DNA of 64,000 nucleotides from Nigrospora sphaerica (GCA_018287875.1 JAGVVL010000029.1:772367-836366), one strand, 5' to 3'; numbered from the stretch's first letter, positions 1-10,134 are shown. Translations and numbers: made by a program. Notes: generated from the sequence alone by a model not told the origin.

Positions 1-626
1 CAGGTGTATATGCAAAGAGGCCCGTTTAGTATCCAACAAACCTGTCCAGATTGTAACGGGCAAGGTGTTTATATTACTAAACCCTGTAGCAGCTGTCGTG
101 GAACGGGTCAAGCTCGCGAAACTCGTAGCTTATCCGTTAAAATTCCTGTTGGAGTTTCAGAAGGCGATCAAGTTCGTCTTGCAGGCGAAGGAGAAGCTGG
201 GGTACGAGGGGGAGCGCCAGGAGATTTATACGTTCAAGTACATATTACGGCACATCCTTTGTTTACTCGCAAAGACAACCACTTATTAGCTCAGATGCCT
301 GTCAGTTATACGACTGCAACGTTAGGGGTGAAGTGGAAGTGCCAACATTGACTGGTAAAGTGAAAGTGCATATTCCTAAAGGGACACCAAATGGTAAAGT
401 GTTTAAACTAAAAGGAAAGGGCGTGCCTAATATTAATAGAAGTGGGGCTGGAGACTTATTTTTAACTTTAATGGTAGAAGTGCCTTCTAATCTTAATAAA
501 GAGCAAATAGAATTATTGCAACAGTTTGAATCTAGTTTACAACAAAGTAATAGCTTGCATTACCCTAGTATTAAGCAGTGGTTTACTTCTATTAAAAGCT
601 TCTTCACACCTAAAGATAAAAACTAA
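1..626 (+). CDS. dnaJ: Chaperone DnaJ, C-terminal part (5' end outside window, one frame break)
   Basis: Co-chaperone of DnaK that stimulates its ATPase and presents unfolded proteins, in the cytoplasm. The window enters inside the zinc-finger region: the last two CXXCXGXG motifs are visible (CPDCNGQG and CSSCRGTG), followed by the C-terminal substrate-binding domains. The frame breaks at the G4 run 325-328: the protein reads ...SYTTATLG, and one extra G restores GEVEVPTLTGKV, the usual DnaJ continuation. The second part is read from about 333 to the stop at 626. It is followed after 2 bases by greA, so the two are probably co-transcribed. The J domain and G/F region lie upstream of the window. 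Identity is firm; the break is probably a missing base. Confidence 0.93.
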
Positions 627-628
627 TA

Positions 629-1105
629 ATGAATACTCGAGTACCAATGACTCCTAGCGGAGAAAAAGCGCTTAGGGAGATGCTAGCAGATACAAGTAAA
701 AAAATAGAGGAAGTGGCCGATAAAATTGCGCATGCTAGAGGGTTTGGAGATTTAAGTGAAAACGCGGAATATACCTCTGCTAAGCAAGAGCAAGCCTTGC
801 TAATGAAGTCCTCTCAATCGTTAAGGGAAAAGCTTCGTAATAGTCAGATTATTGATCCGGCTAAGTTACCTAGAAATGGAAAGGTAGTGTTTGGTACGAC
901 GGTCCATCTAAACAATATCACTAACCAAGAGAAACGTGTGTTGCAGATTGTAGGGGAAGAAGAGTCTGATGTGAATAAAGGAAAAATTTCCTTTAGTTCG
1001 CCCATCGCTCGCGCAATTATTGGTAAAAAAGAAGAAGATATGGTTGAAGTGAGCACATTAGAAGGTATGAAAACATTTGTGATCAGCAAAATAGAATACC
1101 TTTAA
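629..1105 (+). CDS. greA: Transcription elongation factor GreA
   Basis: Rescues backtracked RNA polymerase by stimulating transcript cleavage through the secondary channel. The protein has 158 residues, the normal GreA length: an N-terminal coiled coil with the conserved tip segment GDLSENAEYTSAK near residues 42-54, then the globular C-terminal FKBP-like domain. It has no frame break. The start ATG lies 2 bases after the dnaJ stop, which suggests translational coupling. The dnaJ-greA pairing differs from the common carB-greA arrangement. Confidence 0.96.
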   Translation: MNTRVPMTPSGEKALREMLADTSKKIEEVADKIAHARGFGDLSENAEYTSAKQEQALLMKSSQSLREKLRNSQIIDPAKLPRNGKVVFGTTVHLNNITNQEKRVLQIVGEEESDVNKGKISFSSPIARAIIGKKEEDMVEVSTLEGMKTFVISKIEYL

Positions 1106-1110
1106 TATTA

Positions 1111-1659
1111 TTATAACTGACACCAAGCGCAACGACCTGCTTGACGTTCTGATAAACTAAAGTCACAGGCTACACCAGAAGGTACTGCCACAATGCTTTG
1201 AAGCTGAACCACATGATCTAGGTTATTTCCTCTCATCGGTTTGGCGGTGGCTGTTAGTTCATAATAATAACCTTTATTTCGAATAGGGGTTACGCAAAAC
1301 GATCTAGGTAGCTGTATGGCTTCAAGCGTAATATAATAATCCATATAGGTAACAGGAGATAACCGAAAGGGTTGATTGGAGGGAACAGTTTTATGAAGCA
1401 TTAAGGTGCTTAACTCTTTTTCCCCTGCTAATAAACCTATTTCTGCTATCTCAAATTGTTGAGTGTTGTTAAAAGCGTGTTGCGTTAATTTAAGATGCGT
1501 GCAGTGCAAGGATGAGAAGTAAGTGACTAATCCTGTCATTAGCATGATCATCGACAAAGTGATGAGCAACACCATGCCACTTTCTTCTTTATATTTTATA
1601 GTCGCCGATTTTTTATTGCTCAATAAAAAGCAGCGACATATTTGATTTAAACGACACAT
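1111..1659 (-). CDS. PilX-like minor pilin / type IV pilus assembly protein
   Basis: The N-terminal part has a short cytoplasmic tail followed by a hydrophobic segment at about residues 29-48 (ESGMVLLITLSMIMLMTGLV), then a helix with AEIGLLAGEKEL. This combination (GMVLLITL plus AEAGLRAGE-like) is the hallmark of the PilX N-terminal family of minor pilins. The 182-residue protein ends in a cysteine-containing tail (CAWCQL). It is alone here: no other pil genes are adjacent, and it diverges from tldD with only 7 bases between start codons. Together with comEC at 7.2 kb it hints at a DNA-uptake or type IV pilus capacity. The true start could be an internal Met. Confidence 0.62.
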   Translation of the reverse strand: MCRLNQICRCFLLSNKKSATIKYKEESGMVLLITLSMIMLMTGLVTYFSSLHCTHLKLTQHAFNNTQQFEIAEIGLLAGEKELSTLMLHKTVPSNQPFRLSPVTYMDYYITLEAIQLPRSFCVTPIRNKGYYYELTATAKPMRGNNLDHVVQLQSIVAVPSGVACDFSLSERQAGRCAWCQL

Positions 1660-1666
1660 ATTATCA

Positions 1667-3114
1667 ATGTTAGATCAGTCATTACAGTTAGCTCGTGAAG
1701 CGTTATTATCACCGACTTCTTTAACGGATAGCCAGCTCGCTACCTTAATAGAATATTTGCATGGACACAAAGTTGATGACGCGGACCTTTATTTTCAGAG
1801 TATACATCATGAAGCCTGGAGTCTAGAAAACGGACTGGTTAAAAATGGTCAATTTGATATTGAACAGGGTGTGGGCATGCGGGCAATTAGTGGTAGCCAA
1901 GTCGGTTTTTCATACTCTCAAAGCTTATATTTTGATGATTTAATGCAAGCTGCAAAAACAGCGCGCGGTATTGTTCAAAGGGATGGATCAAGTCATCCTA
2001 GATTAATAAAAACAAATAAGCCCTATCCCGGACTATACTCAGTCAGTAGTCCACTAACCTCAGTAGATGATCAAGAAAAATTAGCCTTATTATACCCATT
2101 AGATGCACTCGCTAAAGGGATGAGTCAATGGATTACAAAATTCAATGCAAGTATTCAAGCTCAACATGAGATTATATTATTAGTCTGTGGAGACGGGCGC
2201 TTAATGGCTGATATTCGACCAATGATCAGATTACAAGTACGCGCGATTGCAGAACGTCACGGTGTTCGAGAATCTGGTTATGCGGCAGAGGCGTTAAGAG
2301 GTAACTATAGGGATTTTATTGATCATGGTGTGTCTCACCAATTAGTCGAAGAAGCGGTTCAGCACGCTCTTCTCAACTTAGATGCTAAACCTGCCCCAGC
2401 AGGCTCCATGCCCGTGGTATTGGGTCCAGGGGGCCAGGTGTTTTAATTCATGAGGCGGTTGGGCATGGATTAGAAGGCGATTTTAATCGTAAAGGTAGTT
2501 CTGCTTTTAGTCAAAAGATAAATCAGCCTGTCGCTAGTGATTTATGCACTATTGTAGATAATGGGACTTTACCTGGGCATTGTGGCTCTTTAAATATAGA
2601 TGATGAGGGAACGCCCACTCAAAATACTACTTTAATTGAAAATGGCATACTAAAACAGTATATGCAAGACAATCTGAATGCAAAACTAATGCATACGCAA
2701 TCTACTGGTAATGGACGCCGTGAATCCTATAGACACTTACCGATGCCACGGATGACCAATACTTATATATTACCGGGAAAAGACAATCCTAGTGATATTA
2801 TTGCCTCTGTGAATTATGGATTATATGCGGCTGAATTTTCAGGCGGTCAAGTCGATATTACGTCTGGTAAATTTGTTTTTTCTGCTTCTAAAGCTTTTTT
2901 AATTCAAAATGGAAAAATCACTCATCCTGTTAAAGGCGCAACTTTAATTGGCAATGGCCCAGATGTGTTAAATCGGGTCTCTGCAGTGGGTAATGACTTA
3001 AAAATAGAGAAAAATGGATGGTGTGGCAAAGAAGGGCAAACTGTTCCAGTATCAGTAGGTCAACCTACTTTAAAAGTGGATTACTTAACCGTTGGAGGGA
3101 CCGTACAACGTTAG
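1667..3114 (+). CDS. tldD: Metalloprotease TldD (one frame break)
   Basis: Zinc metalloprotease subunit of the TldD/TldE (PmbA) pair, which trims peptides and matures some modified peptides in the cytoplasm. About 482 residues when joined, as in E. coli TldD. The frame breaks at 2429-2433, where GGGGG stands for what should be GGG-T-GG (Gly-Trp): before it reads MPVVLGPG, after it [13 protein letters not shown], which contains the HEXXXH zinc motif. The second half continues through the conserved [20 protein letters not shown] block to the stop at 3114. This break is one of the few not simply a shortened homopolymer. The gene ends 4 bases into the convergent miaA. Confidence 0.93.
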
Positions 3115-4052
3115 TTAGAAGAAATAAATTCTTGAATATGCTTTTTAAGATTACTTAATAAGTGATTGTCATGGGCATAAAAAGGAGTGATTTCTGGCCA
3201 ACCCCGTAACCAAGTTAATTGTCGTTTTGCCAATTGGGAAGTCGCGATGCTAATACGTGATTTTAGGGTATCAAGATTGAATTTACCTTCAAAATAATCC
3301 CATATTTGTCGATATCCAATGGCTCGATAAGCAGGCAAGTGAGGATGATTTTTTAATTGAGCGTATAATGATTGTGCTTCCTCTATTAACCCTTCTGCTA
3401 TCATTTGTGCACATCGAAGCTCAATATTTTTCTTAATATTTCTCGATTTTCTGGATATAAACCAATCCAAAGTGTTTTATAAGGAAAATTTGATTGCGTC
3501 TTATTTTGTAGTTGGCTTAAGGGTGTTTTCGATAAATGATAAACAAGTAAAGCTCTTTCGATGCGTTGTCTATCTTGCACATGTAATCGGTCTGCGATAT
3601 TCGGATCATATTGCTGTAACTGTTTGTATAGCGTCTCTACACTCAGTTGACTGAACTCTCTTTTAAGGAGGCAGCTTCGCTATATTCATGATCATTAGGC
3701 AAGCTAGCTAGACCCTGGCGCAAGGTATTAAAATACATCATTGTTCCCCCTACTAATAAGGGAATCCTTTGATGACTTAAGCTCTTTTGGATTAAAGGTT
3801 GTATGTCTCTAAAAAATCTCCTGCAGAATAAGCTTCCATAGGATCACGAATATTAACTAATCCATGAGGAATGCGATTGAGTGTTAAAAGATCAGGTTTG
3901 GAGGTACCAATGTCCATTTGTCGATAGACCATCACTGAGTCCACACTAATAATATCACAGGGCAGTATTTCAGAGAGGTTAATGGCCACTTGGCTTTTAC
4001 CCACAGCAGTGGGACCCGCCAAACAAATGACAGGTAGACTCTCTGTCTTCAT
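3111..4052 (-). CDS. miaA: tRNA dimethylallyltransferase MiaA (three frame breaks)
   Basis: Adds dimethylallyl to A37 of tRNAs that read UNN codons. The N-terminus has the P-loop ([10 protein letters not shown]) and [16 protein letters not shown]. The frame then breaks at the T/A runs 3811-3816, 3661-3664 and 3427-3431, each consistent with one missing base. Between breaks the protein is recognisable, for example the LVGGTMMYF stretch and [20 protein letters not shown], and the end has [15 protein letters not shown] and [15 protein letters not shown]. Joined length is about 314 residues, normal for MiaA. Its ATG overlaps the trmB stop (ATGA, 4049-4052), so translation is probably coupled. Confidence 0.9.
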
Positions 4053-4711
4053 TTAGTGAACACCAAATAAAATAAAGGATGTTGTAGTTTTTTAGCGCGC
4101 TTCTCAAATTTTGTTTCCGGTATATGAGAAGGGCGTTCAGAAAATCCCTGGTTGATAGAAGTATTAGCAAAACGAGACTGAGTCAGTACGTATAACATTT
4201 GTTGAGCATAATGTGCTGAATCAGTTGCTAGATATAATTTGCCGTTGGTTTCTAGGGCATCATATAGTAATTCTACAAAGTCTTTTTGAATTAAACGGCG
4301 TTTATGATGTCGACTTTTATGCCAAGGATCAGGAAATAAAATTTGGATATTTTGAATACTATGGTCAGATACTACGCTTTTTATTAAATCTACCGCGTCT
4401 CCTTCGAGTAATTTTATATTTTTTAGAGAAGCCTCTTGTATATTATATAGCAGTTTTTTAATGCCTGTTCGATATACTTCAATCCCTAGATAGTTTTGAG
4501 TAGGGTCAGATTGGGCTTGAGCAAATAATGAATCTCCATCCCCAAATCCAATTTCCATGGTTAAAGGTTTCACTTGAGTAAAGTGTTGTATCAGTGAAGT
4601 TGAAGGTTCTTTTGTGCTAATCCCATATATTTTCCATAATGCCTCTGGGAAGCGTTGAGTAGATCGCCGTTCTCGACGTACAAAACTGACAATAGGTTTA
4701 TAATTTTCCAT
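4049..4711 (-). CDS. trmB: tRNA (guanine-N7-)-methyltransferase TrmB
   Basis: SAM-dependent methylation of G46 in the tRNA variable loop. The 220-residue protein has the SAM-binding motif EIGFGDGDSLFAQA near residue 53, the family signature FPDPWHKSRHHKRRL near 127-141, and the C-terminal TKFEKRAKKL that contacts tRNA. No frame break. It is the first gene of a two-gene tRNA-modification unit with miaA. Confidence 0.95.
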   Translation of the reverse strand: MENYKPIVSFVRRERRSTQRFPEALWKIYGISTKEPSTSLIQHFTQVKPLTMEIGFGDGDSLFAQAQSDPTQNYLGIEVYRTGIKKLLYNIQEASLKNIKLLEGDAVDLIKSVVSDHSIQNIQILFPDPWHKSRHHKRRLIQKDFVELLYDALETNGKLYLATDSAHYAQQMLYVLTQSRFANTSINQGFSERPSHIPETKFEKRAKKLQHPLFYLVFTK

Positions 4712-4782
4712 TTATTGAAAATATTCTTTTTGAAAGTGCAGCCTTGTCAAACAGTATAGAAAAATCATATAAGTAGTAATGG

Positions 4783-6062
4783 TTAGGCTCGCTGAGATAT
4801 ATCAGGATTGGCATCATTAGATTGAATGCAATAAGTTAACAAAGCAGCTAAAACAAATCCAACCGGTAAAATACTGAGGGCATAGGTAAACCCTTCCGCA
4901 GAAAAATGAATCAAGCCATCTGCTTTAGAAAGAATAGAAGAACGATCTAATAAATATCCAATAATCGGTTGCGATAAACCGCCCCCTAGCATAATAATTA
5001 AGTTAATTACCGCAAATGCAATACCTGAAATACTATCGCGATAAAAATTGCGTGCAATAGTAAATACAGTAACTTGTACCGAACTAAAACATCCAAATAA
5101 GAATAGTAAAATCATTAAATATGCTTTTGAGAGCTCTGGAGCATACAAGATAAGACTAAAACACATGCCCGCTAATATGGTATTAAGTCTAATAAAATTA
5201 GGCAAATAATTTGCTTTACATTGGCTTGCTATAAATCCCATCATTGGGCTTCCGATGCCCCAACCTAAAAAGATTAAAGCATTATAATCTGCTGCTTGTT
5301 GTGGACTAAAATGATAGGTTTCAATTAGATAAGGAATACCCCATACTTCCGCAAAAGCAGTGAGTGATAAGAATAATGCACATCCAATTATACCTAGTAC
5401 CCACATTTTAGCATCCATGACTAAGGCTCTAATCGCTGCTTGATAACGCCTGTTATTCATAGGGTTATCTGGACTGCTAGATTCCTCAATCGAACGTTCT
5501 GGAATAAAGTAGTATAGTAATGTTGTTAATACAAGGCCAATTGTAACAGCCCCCATGAGTAAATGATAAGTGCCTATACGATCTATTAAATGGATTAAAG
5601 TCATATTGCCTATCATGGCCCCTATCATTCCTAGACTAGTCGTTAAACCAGTGATAAATGAAAAATAATGGCTAGGGAACCATAAAGTGGCTAATTTCAT
5701 AACCCCTACAAAAGCAAATGCGGAGCCAAAACCGATCATTAATCGTCCAGTATAAGCAATATAGAAGCTACTACTACTAAATCCGTATGCGCCTATTGCA
5801 CACAGCAAACAAGCCATGGCAAGTACTTTCCCAGGATTTTTCGATCCATAAGAATACCCGCCGGTATTTGCATGGGGACATAAGTGTAATAGTAAGCCGC
5901 AGCGAGATTACCAAAGGCTAATCCATTCATCATGAATAGATTACGCAAATAATCTGTCATGACACTTGGTAAAATACGTAATAAGTATTCGTAGCAATAA
6001 AAAGCAGAGGCAAGCGTCCAGATGACCCAGCCTAAAACAATAGGGTAATATTTTTGTAGCAT
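4783..6062 (-). CDS. Major facilitator superfamily permease (one frame break)
   Basis: A 12-helix inner-membrane permease of about 426 residues. The N-terminal part (YYPIVLGWVIWTLASAFYCY, then AAAYYYTYVPMQIPAGILMDR) matches a class of MFS proteins common in Legionella and Coxiella relatives, with the inter-helix GxLxDR motif after TM2. The frame breaks at the T5 run 5837-5841, and one added base gives the continuation KNPGKVLAMACLLCAIGA. The substrate cannot be told from sequence. It reads in the same direction as trmB-miaA but is separated by about 70 bases. Confidence 0.85.
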
Positions 6063-6130
6063 AGATAGGTAGGTGCTAGACTTTATTCCTTTAAAGTACT
6101 ATGAGAAGGAGAGAAGAGGTTGAAAACCAA

Positions 6131-6406
6131 TTAGCTCATATCGCTAAGGCTAAAGTCTTTGAATAATTGTTCTCGAGCGCTTTGTTTGCTACTTGGGCTG
6201 TAGGTAGTGGCACTAGTTAAACAATATCCACAACGCTCAGTACTAAGTGTTTCTTGATCCATCGTAGATAATATATTGAACTGTTTTCCACAGCGACATT
6301 GTATATCTACACTACGTAATTTGGGATGCGTATTTTTTTCATAGGTTGTTTTAATCGTTTTAAATTGATACATATTATATAAAAGACATACCATGATGTA
6401 AATCAT
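6131..6406 (-). CDS. Ribosomal protein L31-like protein with CxC...CxxC zinc motif
   Basis: A small protein whose middle part (THPKLRSVDIQCRCGKQFN, then STMDQETLSTERCGYC) follows the zinc-binding form of ribosomal protein L31: HPK near the N-terminus, CxCG, then a second CxxC about 20 residues on. The usual HPFYTGKQK tail of L31 is replaced by a divergent Ser/Lys-rich end. Several in-frame starts exist at 6406, 6394 and 6373. AGGAG lies directly before the first. It could be a divergent L31 (rpmE) or a related zinc-ribbon protein. The match is by eye only. Confidence 0.5.
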   Translation of the reverse strand: MIYIMVCLLYNMYQFKTIKTTYEKNTHPKLRSVDIQCRCGKQFNILSTMDQETLSTERCGYCLTSATTYSPSSKQSAREQLFKDFSLSDMS

Positions 6407-6473
6407 CTCCTATTCTCTCTTCTTTTGCTCCTATTTATCCTTTATTCATTAAGAAGATATCCTGAGAAATCTT

Positions 6474-6878
6474 CTATTGTGCTGTATCACCTGGAAGGTC
6501 AACTGGTTGCAAGGCCTTTTGAAAATTTAGATAACTGACTGGTTTGGTAAATATAAAGGAAGGATGGTAGTCAAGTTGTAATTTTTTTAATATTTTCTCA
6601 TCACCATGCGCGGTGACTACAATAATAAATAAAGGTTCCATTCTTTTAGCGTCATCCTCGCGAACTTTCTCTAGTACTTGTTCTCCATTCATATCTGGCA
6701 AGCCAAGATCTAATATAACAGCGCAAAAATCCTGTTTTTGAATTAGTTTTAACGCACTTTCTCCTGTAGGTGCAATCGTCACTTCAAATTTCAGTTTCGT
6801 TAAAAAATAAGTATGTATTTTTTGCGCTACTTTATCATCTTCTACCAGTAAAATTTTTCGATTAGTTTCTCGTAACAT
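6474..6878 (-). CDS. Single-domain response regulator (CheY-like receiver)
   Basis: The 134 residues are a single receiver domain with no output domain. Key residues are visible: acidic pair in LLVEDDK near residues 13-15, phospho-acceptor Asp in ILDLGLPDMNG near 56, the conserved Thr in VVTAHG and the Lys in TKPVSY. No histidine kinase lies in the window, so its partner is unknown. Related single-domain proteins with an LDLGLPDMNG site occur as phosphotransfer partners of hybrid kinases in the Legionellales. The gene faces away from comEC. Confidence 0.85.
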   Translation of the reverse strand: MLRETNRKILLVEDDKVAQKIHTYFLTKLKFEVTIAPTGESALKLIQKQDFCAVILDLGLPDMNGEQVLEKVREDDAKRMEPLFIIVVTAHGDEKILKKLQLDYHPSFIFTKPVSYLNFQKALQPVDLPGDTAQ

Positions 6879-7245
6879 ATTTTCTTATCTCTTTACGTTT
6901 TCATTGAATACTCTACCCGCCAATATATAAAAATCTTAAATTTTTTATAGAGCAAATTTTTCTGGAAAAACAGGAAAAAATAATCATTTTAACCATTTTT
7001 TGACAAAAAAGTTAAAAAGAGCATTTAATTTGCTATATTTAATATTCAGCACTATGTTTACTGGTTTAGTCAAATAAGTAATTTTTTATACAAGGTTTAT
7101 GACCAATAAAATTTCAATATTTTATCGGATTCACTTATCAAAATATTGCACAACTTGAATAAGTTTTTATATGATGAAAGTGTTCTAACTGCCTTATCGA
7201 GTGATATATAAAGCGTCCATTTTTTATTAGTATCCGGGGTGATTA
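6879..7245. other. Intergenic region between receiver gene and comEC
   Basis: This 367-base AT-rich region separates two divergent genes and should contain both promoters. A TTGACA at 7000-7005 with TTTAAT at 7024-7029 (spacing 18) is a weak rightward promoter candidate. A perfect 9-base inverted repeat is annotated separately at 7115-7148. I see no coding sequence or RNA gene here. Confidence 0.4.
7115..7148. repeat. Inverted repeat upstream of comEC
   Basis: CAATATTTT (7115-7123) and AAAATATTG (7140-7148) are perfect reverse complements with a 16-base spacer. It could be an operator for the comEC promoter or a chance AT-rich repeat. There is no T tract, so it is not a terminator. Confidence 0.35.
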
Positions 7246-9624
7246 TTGTTATTCTGGTCCATCGCGTTTTTATTAGGGGTTGCGTTTCCTACTACCTGGT
7301 CGATTGCCCCCTCTATATGGATCCTCTCTTTTGGTATTACGCTCTCTTTAATCGCAATAACCATTTGTTCTACGTATTACCCTTATGACCTTAAGATAAT
7401 TTCAGCCTTTTTGTTAGGGGGATGGTGGTTCTGTTATCAGTTTAGTCTCTGTACACTTAATTTACCTAATGAGTATTTTAATAAACCGGTCATCGTGTCA
7501 GGACGGATCATCTCTTTTCCTGAGACACACAGCAAACATACCACATTTGAGTATAGTATTGATACCATTCATCACAAGCCATGCCGAGCTATTTCAGTCC
7601 TTTTATCTGACTATCATTCTCATGGTGGTCATAGACTACCCCTTAAACGAGGAGAGTATTGGCAATTTTGTATTCGTTTAAAAAGAGTCAGAGGTTTTTG
7701 GAATGTAGGTAGCTTTGATAAGCAAGCATGGTTGTTAAGTAAAGGTATTTTAGCAACGGGCACTATTACCAAAAAGGAGAAAGCAACCCAGTTAAGTTCA
7801 GCTGCTAAACCATACAGCATGCTAAATTTTTGCAATACGATAATAAATGTCTTGTATCAGTGGCGATTAAAGTTAGGTCATTATCTATTACTGCATGTGC
7901 AAAATAAAGAATGCCTCGGTCTCTTACAAGCTTTAGTGATTGGAGAACGCAAACTCATTTTAGAAGAACAATGGGAAGTCATGCGTATCACAGGTACCAA
8001 TCATCTATTTGCTATCTCTGGGCTACATATCGGTTTTGTAGGCTGGATATTATATAGCTTAACTCGTTTTTTCTGGTTTTGTATGCCTTCTTTGGCACTA
8101 TACATACCAATGCAACAGGCAGCTTGCATCGGTGCCTGGTTAGGGGCGTGCCTCTACAGTATGTTATCAGGTTTTGCGCTTCCTATTCAGCGCGCTTTAA
8201 TTATGTTTACCAGTTTTACTGTCGTGATTTTACAAAGACGAACTGTATCTATATGGGATGGGTGGTCTGCAGCGTTACTGATTATGTTAGGAGTAAAGCC
8301 TTTTGTTGTATTAAGTGAAAGTTTTTGGCTTTCTTTTGCAGCGGTGGCCACTATTTTTTATGGATTAGGCAATCGTCTTCGCATGAGTGAAGACGCTGGC
8401 GTTATACAGAACTTGTGGAAAAAATGGGGAAAAACTCAATGGATTATTACGATTGGTTTATTGCCCATGACACTATGGTTTTTTCAACAATTATCAATCA
8501 TAGGGTTTTTAGTTAATTTAGTCGCTATTCCTTGTATCGGTTTTATCATTTTGCCTACCAGTCTACTGGGAACGCTTTTGTATCCAATATGGCCCAATGG
8601 GTTTCAGGTTTTAATTGTAATTAGTGCAAAATGCTTGTGGTATCTTTGGATGTTATTAACTTATCTGTCTTCTTTATCTTTTGCGCATTCAAGCCTTATT
8701 ATACCAAATGGATGGGTATTATGTATGACTATTGTAAGTATTGTATTATTTATTGCCCCTATTGGTTTTCCAGGGCGTTATTATCTTGGTGGTATTGGAT
8801 TGTTACCCCTTTTATTACACTCACCGTTACAGCCAAAGCCTAATGAGTTCTGGTTAACGGTACTAGATGTTGGGCAAGGATTATCAGTTATTATTCGCAC
8901 TCACCGCCATACATTGATATATGATACAGGACCTAGCTTTGGAGGGAGATTGGATGCTGGAAATGCAGTGGTATTGCCATATTTAAAATATTCGGGCATT
9001 AAAAAAATTGACAAGATGATTATTAGTCATGGCGACAATGATCATAGTGGCGGGGCAAAAAGTATAGTTAACGCCATACCCGTTTACTCAATATTAACCA
9101 GTGAATTGACTCGTAGCCCTGTCTCAAAAGCCTGTGCATGCCGTAGAGGGCAAACATGGAACTGGGATGGGGTAGAGTTTAGTATACTACATCCAGGAGA
9201 GGAAGAATTAAAAAGTAATGATCGTTCTTGCGTATTAAAAGTGAGTAATGGGGTCCATCATTTACTGTTGCCTGGAGATATTCATCGAAAAGGTGAAAAA
9301 ATACTATTAAAAAACAATCCGGATTTACATACGATTAGTTTTTTGCTAGCTCCTCACCATGGGAGCAAGACTTCTTCAAGCCCGGCTCTTGTTCGCCAAC
9401 TATCTCCTAAACATGTATTGTTTTCTGTAGGTGCTTATAATCGCTTTTCTTTTCCTAATGCTGTCATTGTCAACCGCTATAAAGATTACCATGCTTATTT
9501 ACACTCTACTGATCAAAAGGGCATGATCACCGTTTGCTTTGGAAAAACTAATGATCAACTCACCATCCATAGTTTTTATGAGAACTATAAGAAAATTTGG
9601 CATCAACCCCTTCTTAAAGGCTAG
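7246..9624 (+). CDS. comEC: DNA uptake channel protein ComEC/Rec2
   Basis: Inner-membrane channel that carries single-stranded DNA into the cytoplasm in natural competence. 792 residues, uninterrupted. N-terminal membrane segments and the soluble DUF4131-type region come first, then the competence domain with GTNHLFAISGLHIGFVGWIL near residue 250, many membrane helices, and a C-terminal metallo-beta-lactamase domain starting LDVGQGLSVIIRT with ISHGDNDHSGG and APHHGSKTS. I chose the TTG start at 7246 because GGGGTGA lies just upstream. It is one of the longest unbroken genes in the window. It converges with pgpA, 3 bases apart. Confidence 0.95.
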   Translation: MLFWSIAFLLGVAFPTTWSIAPSIWILSFGITLSLIAITICSTYYPYDLKIISAFLLGGWWFCYQFSLCTLNLPNEYFNKPVIVSGRIISFPETHSKHTTFEYSIDTIHHKPCRAISVLLSDYHSHGGHRLPLKRGEYWQFCIRLKRVRGFWNVGSFDKQAWLLSKGILATGTITKKEKATQLSSAAKPYSMLNFCNTIINVLYQWRLKLGHYLLLHVQNKECLGLLQALVIGERKLILEEQWEVMRITGTNHLFAISGLHIGFVGWILYSLTRFFWFCMPSLALYIPMQQAACIGAWLGACLYSMLSGFALPIQRALIMFTSFTVVILQRRTVSIWDGWSAALLIMLGVKPFVVLSESFWLSFAAVATIFYGLGNRLRMSEDAGVIQNLWKKWGKTQWIITIGLLPMTLWFFQQLSIIGFLVNLVAIPCIGFIILPTSLLGTLLYPIWPNGFQVLIVISAKCLWYLWMLLTYLSSLSFAHSSLIIPNGWVLCMTIVSIVLFIAPIGFPGRYYLGGIGLLPLLLHSPLQPKPNEFWLTVLDVGQGLSVIIRTHRHTLIYDTGPSFGGRLDAGNAVVLPYLKYSGIKKIDKMIISHGDNDHSGGAKSIVNAIPVYSILTSELTRSPVSKACACRRGQTWNWDGVEFSILHPGEEELKSNDRSCVLKVSNGVHHLLLPGDIHRKGEKILLKNNPDLHTISFLLAPHHGSKTSSSPALVRQLSPKHVLFSVGAYNRFSFPNAVIVNRYKDYHAYLHSTDQKGMITVCFGKTNDQLTIHSFYENYKKIWHQPLLKG

Positions 9625-9627
9625 GTT

Positions 9628-10134
9628 TTATACAAAGTAATGTATCAAATACAGTAATATACTTGCATAAACGCCTGCTAAGATATCATCTAACATAATA
9701 CCGATGCCACCATGGACTTTTTGGTCTACTATATTAATTGGCCAAGGTTTGAATATATCAAATATTCGAAATAGTAGAAGGCCTAATATTGACCAAGTTA
9801 AGCCCACTGGTGCATTAAGCATCGTCAGTAAGTAACCACAAATTTCATCCCAAACGATAATGGGATCATCTGTCGTTTCTAATACTTCTTCTGCAATCGA
9901 GCAAACGACAATGCCTACCATGATAAAAAACAGTAAAATAGCTGAATAATAAAATGTTGAAAAAGTCTGCAATACATGATGAAGCGGTATTCCTACTAAA
10001 ATAGTAGACAACGTGCCGGGTACGATGCGTATTAAACCGGTCCCGAAACCAAAAGCAATAAAGCAAGCTGGATAGCGTATAGAGGCTTTGATATTTTGTA
10101 TCTGCTTTCGTATAGCGTAATTGTTGATAAACAT
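9628..10134 (-). CDS. pgpA: Phosphatidylglycerophosphatase A
   Basis: Membrane enzyme that dephosphorylates phosphatidylglycerophosphate to phosphatidylglycerol. 168 residues with the PgpA signatures GFGTGLIRIVPGT near the N-terminus, DDPIIVWDEICGY in the middle and RIFDIFKPWPI followed by GGIGIMLDDILAG, which carries the metal-binding acidic residues. Several hydrophobic helices are present. No frame break. In many gammaproteobacteria pgpA sits next to thiL and nusB; here it stands alone between comEC and rpoD. Confidence 0.92.
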   Translation of the reverse strand: MFINNYAIRKQIQNIKASIRYPACFIAFGFGTGLIRIVPGTLSTILVGIPLHHVLQTFSTFYYSAILLFFIMVGIVVCSIAEEVLETTDDPIIVWDEICGYLLTMLNAPVGLTWSILGLLLFRIFDIFKPWPINIVDQKVHGGIGIMLDDILAGVYASILLYLIHYFV

